35,568 nucleotides of DNA from NCBI RefSeq assembly GCF_001545035.1, contig NZ_FCOJ02000070.1, positions 1 through 35,568 on the forward strand, in the 5' to 3' direction. Of this stretch, positions 22,990 through 31,585 are shown one piece after another. The notes under the pieces are model-generated. The model was not told the DNA's origin. It saw nothing but the letters and a program-made list of their open reading frames with translations, and did not search any database. How positions within the stretch are numbered: position 1 is the first letter of the stretch; every line of letters starts with the position of its first letter. Position numbers and translations under genes: made by a program. Source of the DNA: Caballeronia glebae (GTDB lineage Bacteria; Pseudomonadota; Gammaproteobacteria; Burkholderiales; Burkholderiaceae).

Positions 22990-23904
22990 TTATCGCCGCA
23001 ATGGACCGAGACGCCCCTTCAGCCCATGCACGATGCCAAGAAACGCCATGTACAGGTGAGCGCGTCGCGGAGTCATGAACGCTCCGTAGATGAGCAGACG
23101 AATCGGCATCTTGACCATTTCCGTCGACTTCCAGCTGAACGGAACGTAGCGGCGCCGCATGAGCGCGACGGCGTTACGAAACAGGTAGTAATGCCGCAGC
23201 GCGCTGTGCCCGGGATAGGTACGTCCGAGGAACCGGACCGGCTCGCCGCCGAGCTGATGCGCAAGCCGCAGCGCCGGCAGCCCGAGCAGCGAGAAGCCGC
23301 GGGAACGCGCGCGCACGCACCATTCGAGATCGACAAAATCGATGAAGAGCGCGTCGTCCATGGGACCGATGGCTTCCCAACAATTCAGGTCGACACACGA
23401 ACCCGACGTAATCAGGAAATCAACCTCCACCGCCTCCTCGCCCACCGGCGCGACGCGTTTCAGCGCCAGGTAGCCGAAGCGCACGAAGGGCGCCACGCCA
23501 CCGAGTCGCAAGTCTTCGTAGGCCGGGCCGACGAGTGCGACGCGCCGCGATGGAGGCTGGGCCCACAGCGCGCGCGGCAGTGCGAGCAGCAGCTCCGGCG
23601 AAGGCTCGCTGTCCTGATCGAGCAGAATGGCAGCGTCGAAACCGGCGCGCCTCAGCGCCGCGACGCCGAGATTCAGCGCAGTGGCGATACCGAGGTTGGC
23701 GCCGTTCGGAAGATACTCCACGTCGTCGCGCAGCGGGGGGCGAGCGTCGCTCACGCTGCCCGGCGTGTTGTCGACCACCACGCAATGCAGCGTCTCGGTC
23801 AGCCGGTTCGCGCGCTCGATACACGCGGCGTCCGGCTCGTAGAACACGACGACCGCGCCGGCACGGAAAGCTCTTGGGGACGAGTTCAACGCGGCGACAT
23901 GCAC
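22990..23904 (-). CDS. GT2 rhamnosyltransferase-like protein
   Basis: The protein of 304 residues has the rhamnosyltransferase form of GT2: AVVVFYEPDAACIERANRL, VVVDNTPG (42-49), LPNGANLGIATALNLGV, then LLDQDSEPS with the DQD at 96-98. The later ITSGSCVDLNCWEAIGPMDDALFIDFVDLEWCVRARSRG and the Tyr/Phe-rich HYYLFRNAVALM also fit RfbF/WbbL-type enzymes. It probably transfers L-rhamnose from dTDP-L-rhamnose made by the four genes just upstream. The ATG at 23904 lies 19 bases inside the end of rfbD, so the pair is translationally coupled. It is cytoplasmic or membrane-peripheral; a hydrophobic stretch near the C-terminus may contact the membrane. Confidence 0.88.
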   Translation of the reverse strand: MHVAALNSSPRAFRAGAVVVFYEPDAACIERANRLTETLHCVVVDNTPGSVSDARPPLRDDVEYLPNGANLGIATALNLGVAALRRAGFDAAILLDQDSEPSPELLLALPRALWAQPPSRRVALVGPAYEDLRLGGVAPFVRFGYLALKRVAPVGEEAVEVDFLITSGSCVDLNCWEAIGPMDDALFIDFVDLEWCVRARSRGFSLLGLPALRLAHQLGGEPVRFLGRTYPGHSALRHYYLFRNAVALMRRRYVPFSWKSTEMVKMPIRLLIYGAFMTPRRAHLYMAFLGIVHGLKGRLGPLRR

Positions 23905-24776
23905 AGTTGCAGCGAATCCTTCCAGTGGGGGGCGCGCAGGCCGAACGCCGCCGCGAGCTTGTCATTCGACATGCGGGAATTCGTAGGCCGTTTCGCTGGC
24001 ATCGGATAAGCCGATGCCGGAATCCGTTTTACGACCGGTTTCTGCGCGACCGACGCGTTCTCGAAGATTGCCTCGGCAAAGCCGTGCCAAGACGTCGAAC
24101 CGGACGCGGTAAGGTGATAGACGCCGGATTTCTCCTTCCACCAGTCCGCATCGGCGCCTACGCCTTGCGCCACGATATGCGAGGTCAGCGCCGCGATGGT
24201 CGTGGCCCACGTCGGCGCACCGGTTTGATCCGCGACCACGCTTAGTTCGTCACGCTCCTCGCCGAGCCTGAGCATCGTCAGCAGAAAATTCGTGCCGCGC
24301 GTGCCGTACACCCAACTCGTGCGCAGGATTATGTGATCGCAACCCGCTGCGCCGATCGCCTGCTCGCCCGCCAGCTTACTCTTGCCGTACACGTTTTGCG
24401 GATTCATCGCGTCGTCCTCGACATACGCGCCTTCTTTCGTACCGTCGAAAACATAGTCGGTCGAAAAGTGAACCAGCGCCGCACCGAGGCGCTTCGCTTC
24501 TTCGGCGAGCACGCCCGGCGCCTCGCCGTTGGCGCGCATGGCGGCATCGACATCGCTTTCAGCCTTGTCGACTGCTGTATAGGCCGCGGGATTCACGATC
24601 AACGACGGTTTGACCTCACGCACGACGCGTCGAATCTGATCGAGATCACCGAGATCGAGTCCACTGCGACCGATCGCAACGATGCGGCCCAAACCCTGCA
24701 GCGTGCGCGCCAGTTCGAAACCGACCTGGCCATTCACCCCGGTCAGGAGAATGGTTCGTTCCGCCGCTGCGCTCAT
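23886..24776 (-). CDS. rfbD: dTDP-4-dehydrorhamnose reductase
   Basis: The protein has 296 residues. It reduces dTDP-4-keto-L-rhamnose to dTDP-L-rhamnose with NAD(P)H, the last step of the pathway. It has the extended-SDR cofactor loop GVNGQVG (13-19), NPAAYTAVDKAE, HFSTDYVFDG and the catalytic YGKSK. The C-terminal RPTNSRMSNDKL is the usual reductase signature. ATG at 24776 overlaps the TGA of rfbC as ATGA, which fixes the start. A longer open frame to 24854 is rejected. Confidence 0.96.
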   Translation of the reverse strand: MSAAAERTILLTGVNGQVGFELARTLQGLGRIVAIGRSGLDLGDLDQIRRVVREVKPSLIVNPAAYTAVDKAESDVDAAMRANGEAPGVLAEEAKRLGAALVHFSTDYVFDGTKEGAYVEDDAMNPQNVYGKSKLAGEQAIGAAGCDHIILRTSWVYGTRGTNFLLTMLRLGEERDELSVVADQTGAPTWATTIAALTSHIVAQGVGADADWWKEKSGVYHLTASGSTSWHGFAEAIFENASVAQKPVVKRIPASAYPMPAKRPTNSRMSNDKLAAAFGLRAPHWKDSLQLCMSPR

Positions 24777-25324
24777 GCGAACACCTCGGCTGCCGACAGC
24801 CGCTTCCCCGCTGCATCCTTCGCCGCGAGCAAAGGCTCGAAATCGATCGGCCATTCAATGCCGATGTCCTTGTCATTCCAGACGAGGCTGCGCTCGAACT
24901 CGGGAAACCAGTAGTCCGTCGTCTTGTAGAGGAACTGCGCCGCATCCGACAGCACGACGAAGCCGTGCGCGAATCCCGGCGGCACCCACAATTGCCGATG
25001 ATTCTCCGCTGACAGATTCACGCCCACCCACTTGCCGAAGTTCGGCGAGCGCTTGCGGATGTCGACGGCAACATCGAACACTTCGCCTTCGACCACGCGC
25101 ACGAGCTTGCCCTGCGCGTGCTGGATCTGATAATGCAGCCCGCGCAGCACACCCTTCGCGGAGCGCGAATGATTGTCCTGCACGAATTCCACGCCGCTCT
25201 CGACTTGCTCGGCAAACTCGCGAGCATTGAAGCTCTCATAGAAAAACCCGCGCGCATCACCGAACACCTTCGGCTCGATGATCTTGACTTCGGGCAGCGC
25301 CGTTGCAGTTACTTGAATGGCCAT
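24773..25324 (-). CDS. rfbC: dTDP-4-dehydrorhamnose 3,5-epimerase
   Basis: The protein of 183 residues is full length for the cupin-fold epimerase that converts dTDP-4-keto-6-deoxyglucose to dTDP-4-keto-L-rhamnose. Visible marks are FGDARGFFYESFN, QDNHSRSAKGVLRGLHYQ with the catalytic His64, VRVVEGEVFDVAVDIR, WVPPGFAHGF and the Tyr-bearing FLYKTTDYW. Its start overlaps the end of rfbA by 16 bases and its stop overlaps the start of rfbD, so the set is coupled. Confidence 0.96.
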   Translation of the reverse strand: MAIQVTATALPEVKIIEPKVFGDARGFFYESFNAREFAEQVESGVEFVQDNHSRSAKGVLRGLHYQIQHAQGKLVRVVEGEVFDVAVDIRKRSPNFGKWVGVNLSAENHRQLWVPPGFAHGFVVLSDAAQFLYKTTDYWFPEFERSLVWNDKDIGIEWPIDFEPLLAAKDAAGKRLSAAEVFA

Positions 25325-26202
25325 GCGACTTGGTCCTTCGGAAGATTGAGCAGATATTGACCGTAGGCGTTCTTGGAGAGCGGCTTCGCCAGCTCGAGCA
25401 GTTCCTCATCGCCGATCCACTTCTTGCGATACGCGATCTCCTCGGGACATGCCACCACCAACCCCTGGCGCTTCTGCAATGTCGCGATGAACGTGGCTGC
25501 ATCGATCAGAGAATCGTGCGTGCCCGTGTCGAGCCACGCATAGCCGCGCCCCATGATTTCCACGTCGAGCTGCTCCTGAGCGAGATAGCGCGAATTGACC
25601 TCGGTGATTTCGAGCTCGCCGCGCGCGGACGGCTTGATGTCCGCGGCGATGTCGCACACCTGGTTGTCGTAAAAGTAGAGGCCCGTCACCGCGTAGTTCG
25701 AACGCGGCTTCACGGGCTTCTCTTCGATCGACAGCGCTCTGAACTGCTGGTCGAACTCGACAACGCCGTAACGTTCCGGATCATTTACGTGATACGCGAA
25801 CACGGTGGCGCCGTCGATACGGGAATTGGCCGCGTCCAGTTGCTTCGCGAGATCGTGCCCGTAGAAAATGTTGTCGCCAAGAATCAGCGCCGACGGATCG
25901 TTCCCGACGAACTCCCGCCCGATGATGAACGCCTGCGCGAGCCCATCCGGCGACGGCTGCACCGCGTACTGAATATTCATGCCCCACTGGTTGCCGTCGC
26001 CGAGCATCGTCTCGAAGCGCGGCGTGTCCTGCGGCGTCGAGATGATGAGCACATCACGAATGCCTGCGATCATCAACGTCGAGAGCGGGTAGTAGATCAT
26101 CGGCTTGTCATACACAGGCAGCAGTTGCTTCGACACTGCATGCGTGATCGGATAAAGCCGCGTGCCGGAACCGCCGGCCAGAATGATGCCTTTGCGCGCC
26201 AT
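25309..26202 (-). CDS. rfbA: Glucose-1-phosphate thymidylyltransferase
   Basis: The protein of 297 residues makes dTDP-glucose from dTTP and glucose 1-phosphate. The nucleotide-binding GGSGTRLYP (10-18) and the KQLLPVYDKPMIYYPLSTLM segment are intact. Further marks are LGDNIFYG, the sugar-binding YGVVEFD and EEKP, and ITEVNSRYL near the C-terminal third. ATG at 26202 is chosen because AAGGGG lies 6 bases upstream and the conserved MARKGIILAGG begins there. The open frame runs further 5' by chance. It follows rfbB by 10 bases. Confidence 0.96.
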   Translation of the reverse strand: MARKGIILAGGSGTRLYPITHAVSKQLLPVYDKPMIYYPLSTLMIAGIRDVLIISTPQDTPRFETMLGDGNQWGMNIQYAVQPSPDGLAQAFIIGREFVGNDPSALILGDNIFYGHDLAKQLDAANSRIDGATVFAYHVNDPERYGVVEFDQQFRALSIEEKPVKPRSNYAVTGLYFYDNQVCDIAADIKPSARGELEITEVNSRYLAQEQLDVEIMGRGYAWLDTGTHDSLIDAATFIATLQKRQGLVVACPEEIAYRKKWIGDEELLELAKPLSKNAYGQYLLNLPKDQVAWPFK

Positions 26203-26212
26203 GCTCAACCCC

Positions 26213-27274
26213 TTACGCGCGCTGCGCGTAGTTCGTCCCGACCCATTTCCGATAGTCGCCGGAAGCCACTTCGTCGGCCCACGCCTGATTGTCCAGATAC
26301 CACTGAACCGTCTTCGCGAGACCCGTCTCGAACGTTTCCGCCGGCTTCCAGCTGAGTTCGCGCTCGAGCTTGCGCGCGTCGATGGCATAGCGGCGGTCGT
26401 GGCCCGGCCGGTCCTTCACGTAAGTGACCTGATTGCGATAGGAACCGCTCGACTTCGGCTTCGCCTGGTCGAGCAGATCGCACAGCGTGTGCACGACTTC
26501 GAGGTTCTTCCTCTCGTTCCAGCCGCCGACGTTGTAGGTCTCGCCGGGGACGCCGCGCGCGAGCACTTGGCGGATCGCGGCACAGTGATCGCCGACGTAC
26601 AGCCAGTCGCGCACGTTCTGGCCGTCGCCGTAGATCGGCAGCGGCTTGCCGCCGAGCGCGTTGGCGATCATCAGCGGGATGAGCTTCTCCGGAAACTGGT
26701 ACGGGCCATAGTTGTTCGAGCAATTGGTCGTCAGAACCGGCAGGCCGTACGTATGGTGGTACGCGCGCACGAGGTGATCGGAGCCAGCCTTGGTCGCGGA
26801 GTACGGGCTGTTCGGTGCGTAGGGCGTGGTTTCGGAGAATTGCGGATCGGTGGCGGATAGCGATCCGTACACTTCGTCGGTCGACACGTGCAGGAAACGG
26901 AATGCCTGCTTCTCGTCTTCAGGCAGCTTGCTCCAGTGCGTCCGCGCGGCTTCGAGCAGCGTAAAAGTGCCGACGACGTTCGTCTGAACAAAATCCGCCG
27001 GGCCGTGAATCGAGCGGTCGACGTGGCTTTCGGCTGCGAAGTGCAGAATAGCGCGTGGCTTGTGCCGGTCGAGCAGCGCGTCGATGGCCGCGCGATCGCA
27101 GATGTCGGCACGCGCGAAAACGTGGCGGGCGTCGTCCTTGAGCGACTTGAGTGTGCCCAGATTGCCCGCGTACGTGAGCTTGTCGACGTTCAACACGGGT
27201 TCATCTGAACCCTTGAGCCAATCCAGAACAAAATTGGCGCCGATAAAACCGGCGCCGCCCGTCACGAAAATCAT
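26213..27274 (-). CDS. rfbB: dTDP-glucose 4,6-dehydratase
   Basis: The protein of 353 residues makes dTDP-4-keto-6-deoxyglucose, the first committed step to dTDP-L-rhamnose. NAD binding is shown by VTGGAGFIGANF (4-15). The active site has STDEVYG (131-137, Thr-Asp-Glu) and YSATK (158-162). NNYGPYQFPEKLIPLMI and GDGQNVRDWLYV are also standard. AGAGGG lies 6 bases before the ATG at 27274. It is the first gene of the rfbBACD-GT2-wzm-wzt run and is likely driven from the 27275-27607 gap. Confidence 0.96.
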   Translation of the reverse strand: MIFVTGGAGFIGANFVLDWLKGSDEPVLNVDKLTYAGNLGTLKSLKDDARHVFARADICDRAAIDALLDRHKPRAILHFAAESHVDRSIHGPADFVQTNVVGTFTLLEAARTHWSKLPEDEKQAFRFLHVSTDEVYGSLSATDPQFSETTPYAPNSPYSATKAGSDHLVRAYHHTYGLPVLTTNCSNNYGPYQFPEKLIPLMIANALGGKPLPIYGDGQNVRDWLYVGDHCAAIRQVLARGVPGETYNVGGWNERKNLEVVHTLCDLLDQAKPKSSGSYRNQVTYVKDRPGHDRRYAIDARKLERELSWKPAETFETGLAKTVQWYLDNQAWADEVASGDYRKWVGTNYAQRA

Positions 27275-27607
27275 ACGTGGCCCTCTTTATCGCCTTCAGT
27301 TGACTTACTAAGCAGAATGAAAGCTCGAGTATGAGAAAAATTTGCAACTACGGCGGGATTTCCATGACGAATCGGAGTCTGTGACCGATTTCGTTTGACC
27401 CCGCCCCAGTCAGGTCAACCGTGGATTATAGAGCCACGCCGTACAAAAACTACGCGTATAACAACTTGATACAGCTGACGTTCATGGTTGCACGCCGTTG
27501 CAAGGCGTAACACCGTTAGCGGCAAGGCCAGACAGTATTCCGTTGCTGTTTCATAATATTCGCTCAGCCAAAATTTTCTTCTTCGAAGCCTGAGAACAAG
27601 CCTTTCA
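27275..27607. promoter_or_regulatory. Divergent intergenic region between rfbB and apaH
   Basis: These 333 bases separate the divergent starts of the polysaccharide run (minus) and apaH (plus), so promoters for both are expected here. On the minus strand a perfect TATAAT lies at 27425-27430, but the -35 position about 17 bases upstream (GTAGTT) is poor. A dyad TTGACC (27395-27400) with GGTCAA (27413-27418), 12 bases apart, sits just downstream of that box. It could be an operator or contribute a -35 element. I do not find the JUMPstart/ops element GGCGGTAG. The region is more A/T-rich than the genes around it. Confidence 0.5.
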
Positions 27608-28462
27608 ATGACCGACGCCCCGAGCGCCACCATCGACGCCACCCTCGCCCCGCTCGTCTTCGGCGATCTCCAGGGCTGCTACGACCCCTTCCAGCGTCTG
27701 CTCAGGAAAGCTGCCCGCGAACCCGGTGCGCCGCTCTGGTTCGCGGGTGATCTCATCAACCGGGGCCCGAAATCATTGGAGACGCTGCGCGAGATCATCG
27801 CGCTCGGCTCGCGCGCGACCGTCGTGCTCGGCAATCACGATCTGAACCTGCTGTCCGTCGCCGCCGGGCTGCGCAAGCCGAAAAAAGGCGACACGCTCGA
27901 TGAAATCCTCGAAGCGCCCGACGCAGCCGATCTCATCGAGTGGGTGCGTCACAAGCCGGTTGCGCACTTCGAGAACAACGTGCTGATGGTTCACGCGGGC
28001 GTGCTGCCGCAATGGGACGCGACGATGACGATGGAGCTCGCGCACGAACTGGAGCAAGCGCTGCGCGCCCCGAACTGGAAGGAGACGCTCGCGACGCTCT
28101 ACGGCAACGAGCCGCATCGCTGGGACGACTCGCTCAAGGGTGCGGATCGCCTGCGCGTGATCTACAACGCGTTATCGCGCATCCGTTTCTGCACGCCCGA
28201 GGGCGCGATGGAGTTCGCCAACAACGGCGGCCCCGACGCCGCGCCGCCCGGATATATGCCCTGGTTCGATGTGCCGAACCGCCGCACGCAGGACGTGACC
28301 ATTGTGTTCGGTCACTGGGCCGCGCTCGGCCTCATGATCCGCGACGACGTGCTGTGCCTCGATTCGGGCTGCGTGTGGGGCAACAAGCTGTCGGCGGTGC
28401 GCATGACGGCCGATCCCGCGCAGCGCGTGGTTACGCAGGTGAGTTGCTCGATGAAGAAGTGA
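27608..28462 (+). CDS. apaH: Symmetrical bis(5'-nucleosyl)-tetraphosphatase
   Basis: The protein of 284 residues hydrolyses Ap4A to two ADP. It is a calcineurin-type metallophosphoesterase with FGDLQG (18-23), GDLINRGP (47-54), GNHD (75-78), MVHAGVLPQW and FGHWAALG. In the first motif the common GDxHG is GDLQG, with Gln in the His position. The rest of the site is intact and the length is normal, so I take it as working. A predicted ATG at 27608 follows an A/T-rich leader. The 3' end overlaps the convergent plsC gene by 32 bases. Confidence 0.93.
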   Translation: MTDAPSATIDATLAPLVFGDLQGCYDPFQRLLRKAAREPGAPLWFAGDLINRGPKSLETLREIIALGSRATVVLGNHDLNLLSVAAGLRKPKKGDTLDEILEAPDAADLIEWVRHKPVAHFENNVLMVHAGVLPQWDATMTMELAHELEQALRAPNWKETLATLYGNEPHRWDDSLKGADRLRVIYNALSRIRFCTPEGAMEFANNGGPDAAPPGYMPWFDVPNRRTQDVTIVFGHWAALGLMIRDDVLCLDSGCVWGNKLSAVRMTADPAQRVVTQVSCSMKK

Positions 28463-29237
28463 CGCCCGGTTCGACGATGAGCGCCCCGCTCACAACCACC
28501 GGCGCCCCGCGCATGCGCTGAAGCGCCGCATCCACGGAAGCCTGCGCCTCGCTAGCAAGCAGCCTTCGGTCCGCACCCGGCGCGAGCGGATCGCACACAT
28601 ACAGATGCGCGGTGATCTCCCCCGCGCGCAACAGCGCATCGAGCGAATCGTTGAGCGACATATCGCCGATATAAGCGGGCGCGGTCGATTGCCTGCCGTG
28701 CGCATCTTCGTACATCAGGCAGATCGGCTGCACCGGGCACGACGCCGACACCGCCGCCTGAAACATGTTCGCGTGAAACGGCAGCAGCGACTGGCCATCC
28801 GTGGTCGTACTCTCGGGAAACACGCACATCATTTCACCGGCGAGCAGCCGATTCGCCAATTCATGCATGATGCGCTTCGCGTCGCTGCGTTTCTCGCGCT
28901 GCACGAACACGGTGTCCAATTGATGCGCGAGCCAGCCGACCACCGGCCACTTGCGAATCTCCGCCTTCGACACGAACGGCGTTGGACGCCACGCGTTGAT
29001 CACGTAGATATCGATCCACGAAACATGATTGCCGACGACGAGCACGCCGCTGTCGAGCCGCGCTTCGTCGTTGTGCACGACGAGCCTCATGCCCGACAGC
29101 CGCAGCATTTCGAGCGACCACACGCGGTTCAGCTCGGCGCGCTCGGCGGCCGACGCGCGCGGAAAGCGCGTCGCGACAACCCACATGCCGTACAACAGAT
29201 GGATGGCGAGCCGCAGCTTGCGCAGTGCAAAGCGCAT
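28431..29237 (-). CDS. PlsC-type 1-acylglycerol-3-phosphate acyltransferase
   Basis: The protein of 268 residues has the acyltransferase HX4D motif as NHVSWID (70-76), with His71 and Asp76. FVSKAEIRKWPVVGWLA and FPESTTTDG (140-148), the glycerophosphate-binding motif, are also present. A hydrophobic N-terminus (LRLAIHLLYGMWVVA) anchors it to the inner membrane, where it would acylate lysophosphatidic acid or a related lipid. ATG at 29237 lies 2 bases after the stop of the upstream dihydroorotase-like gene. The longer open frame to 29387 is not used. Burkholderiaceae carry several PlsC paralogues, so the exact substrate is not certain. Confidence 0.9.
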   Translation of the reverse strand: MRFALRKLRLAIHLLYGMWVVATRFPRASAAERAELNRVWSLEMLRLSGMRLVVHNDEARLDSGVLVVGNHVSWIDIYVINAWRPTPFVSKAEIRKWPVVGWLAHQLDTVFVQREKRSDAKRIMHELANRLLAGEMMCVFPESTTTDGQSLLPFHANMFQAAVSASCPVQPICLMYEDAHGRQSTAPAYIGDMSLNDSLDALLRAGEITAHLYVCDPLAPGADRRLLASEAQASVDAALQRMRGAPVVVSGALIVEPGVTSSSSNSPA

Positions 29238-29239
29238 GA

Positions 29240-30517
29240 TCAGCGGCTCTCGTAGGCGACATGACCGCCGACGATCGTCGCACGCACGCGCGCCGGCAGT
29301 TCGTAGCCGAGGAACGGCGTGTTGCGGCCCTGGCTCTTCAGCTTCAGCGGATCGATGCGCCAGTCGCTCGCCGCATCGAACACGCACAGATCGGCGAGCG
29401 CGCCCGTCGCGATACGGCCGGCGGGCAACTTAAGCACATCGGCGGGCGCGGACGTAATGCGCGAGAGCGCCTTCGCGAGCGGCACTTTCGCTTCACGCGC
29501 CCACTTCACCGTCAGCGACAGCAGCAGTTCGAGGCCGGTCGCGCCGGGCGTCGCTTCGGCGAACGGCAAGAGCTTTTCGTCGTCGTCGAGCGGCGTGTGA
29601 TCGGAGCAGATCGCATCGATGGTGCCGTCGGCGAGACCGGCGCGGATCGCATCGCGGTCGCGCTGCGAGCGCAGCGGCGGATCGAGCCGGAATTGCGAAT
29701 CGAAATAGCCGATGTCGATGTCCGTCAGATGCACGTGATTGATCGTCACGTCGCACGAGACGGCAAGTCCTTCCGCCTTCGCTGCGCGCACGAGCTCGAC
29801 GCCCGCCGCCGACGACAGATGCGACAGATGCGCGCGCGCGCCCGTCACTCGAATCAGTTCGAAGATGGTGTGCAGCGCGATGGTTTCCGCCGCAACCGGC
29901 ACGCCCGAAAGCCCGAGCCGCGACGCCACCGCGCCGCTCGCCGCCACGCCGCCCTTCGACATGTACGCGTCTTGCGGACGCAGCCACACGGTGTAGCCGT
30001 AAGTGGTCGCGTATTGCAGCGCGCGCTGCAGCGTGCGCGTATCGACGATCGGGTTATCCGCCTGGGAAAAGCCGACGCAACCGGCCTCGGTCAGCTCGAC
30101 CATCTCGGTAATGGCTTCGCCCTTGAGCCCCATGGTCAGCGCGCCGAGCGGATACACATGCGCCAGATGCAGCTTCTGCGCGCGGAACTTGAGCATTTCG
30201 ACGAGGCCGGGTTCGTCGAGCGTCGGATCGGTGTCGGGCGGGCACACGAGGCTCGTCACGCCGCCGGCCATCGCGGCGGCCATTTCGGATTCGAGCGTCG
30301 CCTTGTGCTCGAAGCCCGGCTCGCGCAAACGCGCCGACAAATCGACGAAACCCGGCGCGACGTAAAACCCGGAAGCGTCGATGATCTTCGCCGCGTTGAA
30401 ATCGGCGGGCGCCTCGCCCAAACCGACGATCCTGCCCGCCGCGATGAACACGTCCTTGCGCTCTTCCGTGCCGGCCGCCGGGTCGATGATCGTGCCGTTC
30501 TGAATCTGGATCTTCAT
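29240..30517 (-). CDS. pyrC: Dihydroorotase-like protein, probably non-catalytic (PyrC')
   Basis: The protein has 425 residues of the amidohydrolase superfamily, class I dihydroorotase type: FVDLSARLREPGFEHKATLE, GGVTSLVCPPDTDPTLDEP, ARAHLSHLSSAAGVELV, CDVTINHVHL and CSDHTPLDDDEK. Active members have the zinc-binding pair HxH in the VDxHxHLR segment. Here these are Ser61 and Arg63, so the metal site is broken. This is known for the PyrC' partner that forms a dodecamer with aspartate transcarbamoylase in pseudomonads and relatives, where it is structural. An active PyrC should be encoded elsewhere. It starts 14 bases after pyrB, as expected for that partnership. Confidence 0.9.
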   Translation of the reverse strand: MKIQIQNGTIIDPAAGTEERKDVFIAAGRIVGLGEAPADFNAAKIIDASGFYVAPGFVDLSARLREPGFEHKATLESEMAAAMAGGVTSLVCPPDTDPTLDEPGLVEMLKFRAQKLHLAHVYPLGALTMGLKGEAITEMVELTEAGCVGFSQADNPIVDTRTLQRALQYATTYGYTVWLRPQDAYMSKGGVAASGAVASRLGLSGVPVAAETIALHTIFELIRVTGARAHLSHLSSAAGVELVRAAKAEGLAVSCDVTINHVHLTDIDIGYFDSQFRLDPPLRSQRDRDAIRAGLADGTIDAICSDHTPLDDDEKLLPFAEATPGATGLELLLSLTVKWAREAKVPLAKALSRITSAPADVLKLPAGRIATGALADLCVFDAASDWRIDPLKLKSQGRNTPFLGYELPARVRATIVGGHVAYESR

Positions 30518-30531
30518 GTCGTCTTCGTCAG

Positions 30532-31542
30532 TCAGTCTGTGTTGCCGGCCACGATGCCCATCACCGCCATGCGCACGGCGATGCCGAAAGTCACCTGATT
30601 CAGGATCACCGACTGCGGGCCGTCGGCCACTTGCGAGTCGATTTCCACGCCGCGATTCATCGGGCCCGGATGCATGACGATCGCATCGGGCGCGGCGAGC
30701 GCGAGACGCTCGGGCGTGAGGCCCCAGCTCTTGAAATACTCCTGCGCCGAAGGCAGCAGCGCGCCGCTCATGCGCTCGTTCTGCAAGCGCAGCATGATGA
30801 TCACGTCGACGCCCTTCAAGCCCTCGTCGAGATTGTGATAGACGTGGACGCCCATCTGGTCGAGATTGCTCGGCAACAGCGTGCGCGGTCCGATCGCCCG
30901 CACTTCGGGCACGCCAAGCGTGGTCAACGCGTGAATGTCCGAGCGCGCGACGCGCGAATGCAGAATGTCGCCGACGATCGCCACGCGCAGCTTCGTGAAG
31001 TCGCGCTTGTAATGGCGGATCGTGTACATGTCGAGCAGGCCCTGCGTCGGATGCGCGTGACGGCCATCGCCCGCATTGATCACGTGCACGTGCGGCGCGC
31101 AATGCTCGGCGATCAGATACGGCGCGCCGCTCGACGCGTGACGCACGACGAACATGTCGGCGTGCATCGCGGAGAGATTGTTGATCGTGTCGAGCAGAGA
31201 TTCGCCCTTGCTCGTCGACGAGGCGTTGATGTTCAGATTCAGCACGTCGGCCGAAAGGCGCTTCGCCGCGATCTCAAACGTGGTGCGCGTGCGCGTCGAG
31301 TTCTCGAAGAAGAGATTGAACACCGACTTGCCGCGCAAAAGCGGCACCTTCTTCACTTCGCGGTCGGTCACGCTCACGAACTGCTCGGCGGTATCGAGAA
31401 TGTGCGTGACGATCGAGCGCGGCAATCCTTCGATGCTCAACAGGTGCTTCAACTCGCCGTTCTTCGTGAGTTGCGGATTGCCCTTGAGAAAGCCGTAGCG
31501 AAAGGTGTCGGGCGCGGCGGCGCCTTCGGTGGCGGTATTCAT
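30532..31542 (-). CDS. pyrB: Aspartate carbamoyltransferase catalytic chain
   Basis: The protein of 336 residues catalyses the first committed step of pyrimidine synthesis, carbamoyl phosphate plus aspartate. FFENSTRTRTTFE (78-90) binds carbamoyl phosphate. HPTQGLLDMYTIRH, GDILHSRVARS and HPGPMNRGVEI are also intact. An N-terminal extension of about 25 residues before the core matches the class whose chains bind PyrC' and may carry nucleotide control. GGGA lies 5 bases before ATG 31542. It sits between pyrR and the pyrC' gene in one transcription run. Confidence 0.96.
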   Translation of the reverse strand: MNTATEGAAAPDTFRYGFLKGNPQLTKNGELKHLLSIEGLPRSIVTHILDTAEQFVSVTDREVKKVPLLRGKSVFNLFFENSTRTRTTFEIAAKRLSADVLNLNINASSTSKGESLLDTINNLSAMHADMFVVRHASSGAPYLIAEHCAPHVHVINAGDGRHAHPTQGLLDMYTIRHYKRDFTKLRVAIVGDILHSRVARSDIHALTTLGVPEVRAIGPRTLLPSNLDQMGVHVYHNLDEGLKGVDVIIMLRLQNERMSGALLPSAQEYFKSWGLTPERLALAAPDAIVMHPGPMNRGVEIDSQVADGPQSVILNQVTFGIAVRMAVMGIVAGNTD

Positions 31543-31585
31543 GTTGATCCCGGATGTTTCTCTGAAAGATGCCGATGCGAATGCG

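Noticed and set aside
27275..27420. JUMPstart/ops antiterminator element upstream of rfbB
   Set aside because: I looked for GGCGGTAG on the minus strand. Only a loosely similar CCCGCCGTAG is present, which does not fit the element.
27660..27680. ApaH GDLQG instead of GDxHG as a sign of inactivation
   Set aside because: All other metal-binding motifs are intact and the length is normal. The variant looks like a lineage form rather than a lesion.
29261..30598. Long plus-strand open frame opposite the dihydroorotase-like gene
   Set aside because: Arg-rich antisense shadow without recognisable features; the minus-strand frame has full amidohydrolase similarity.
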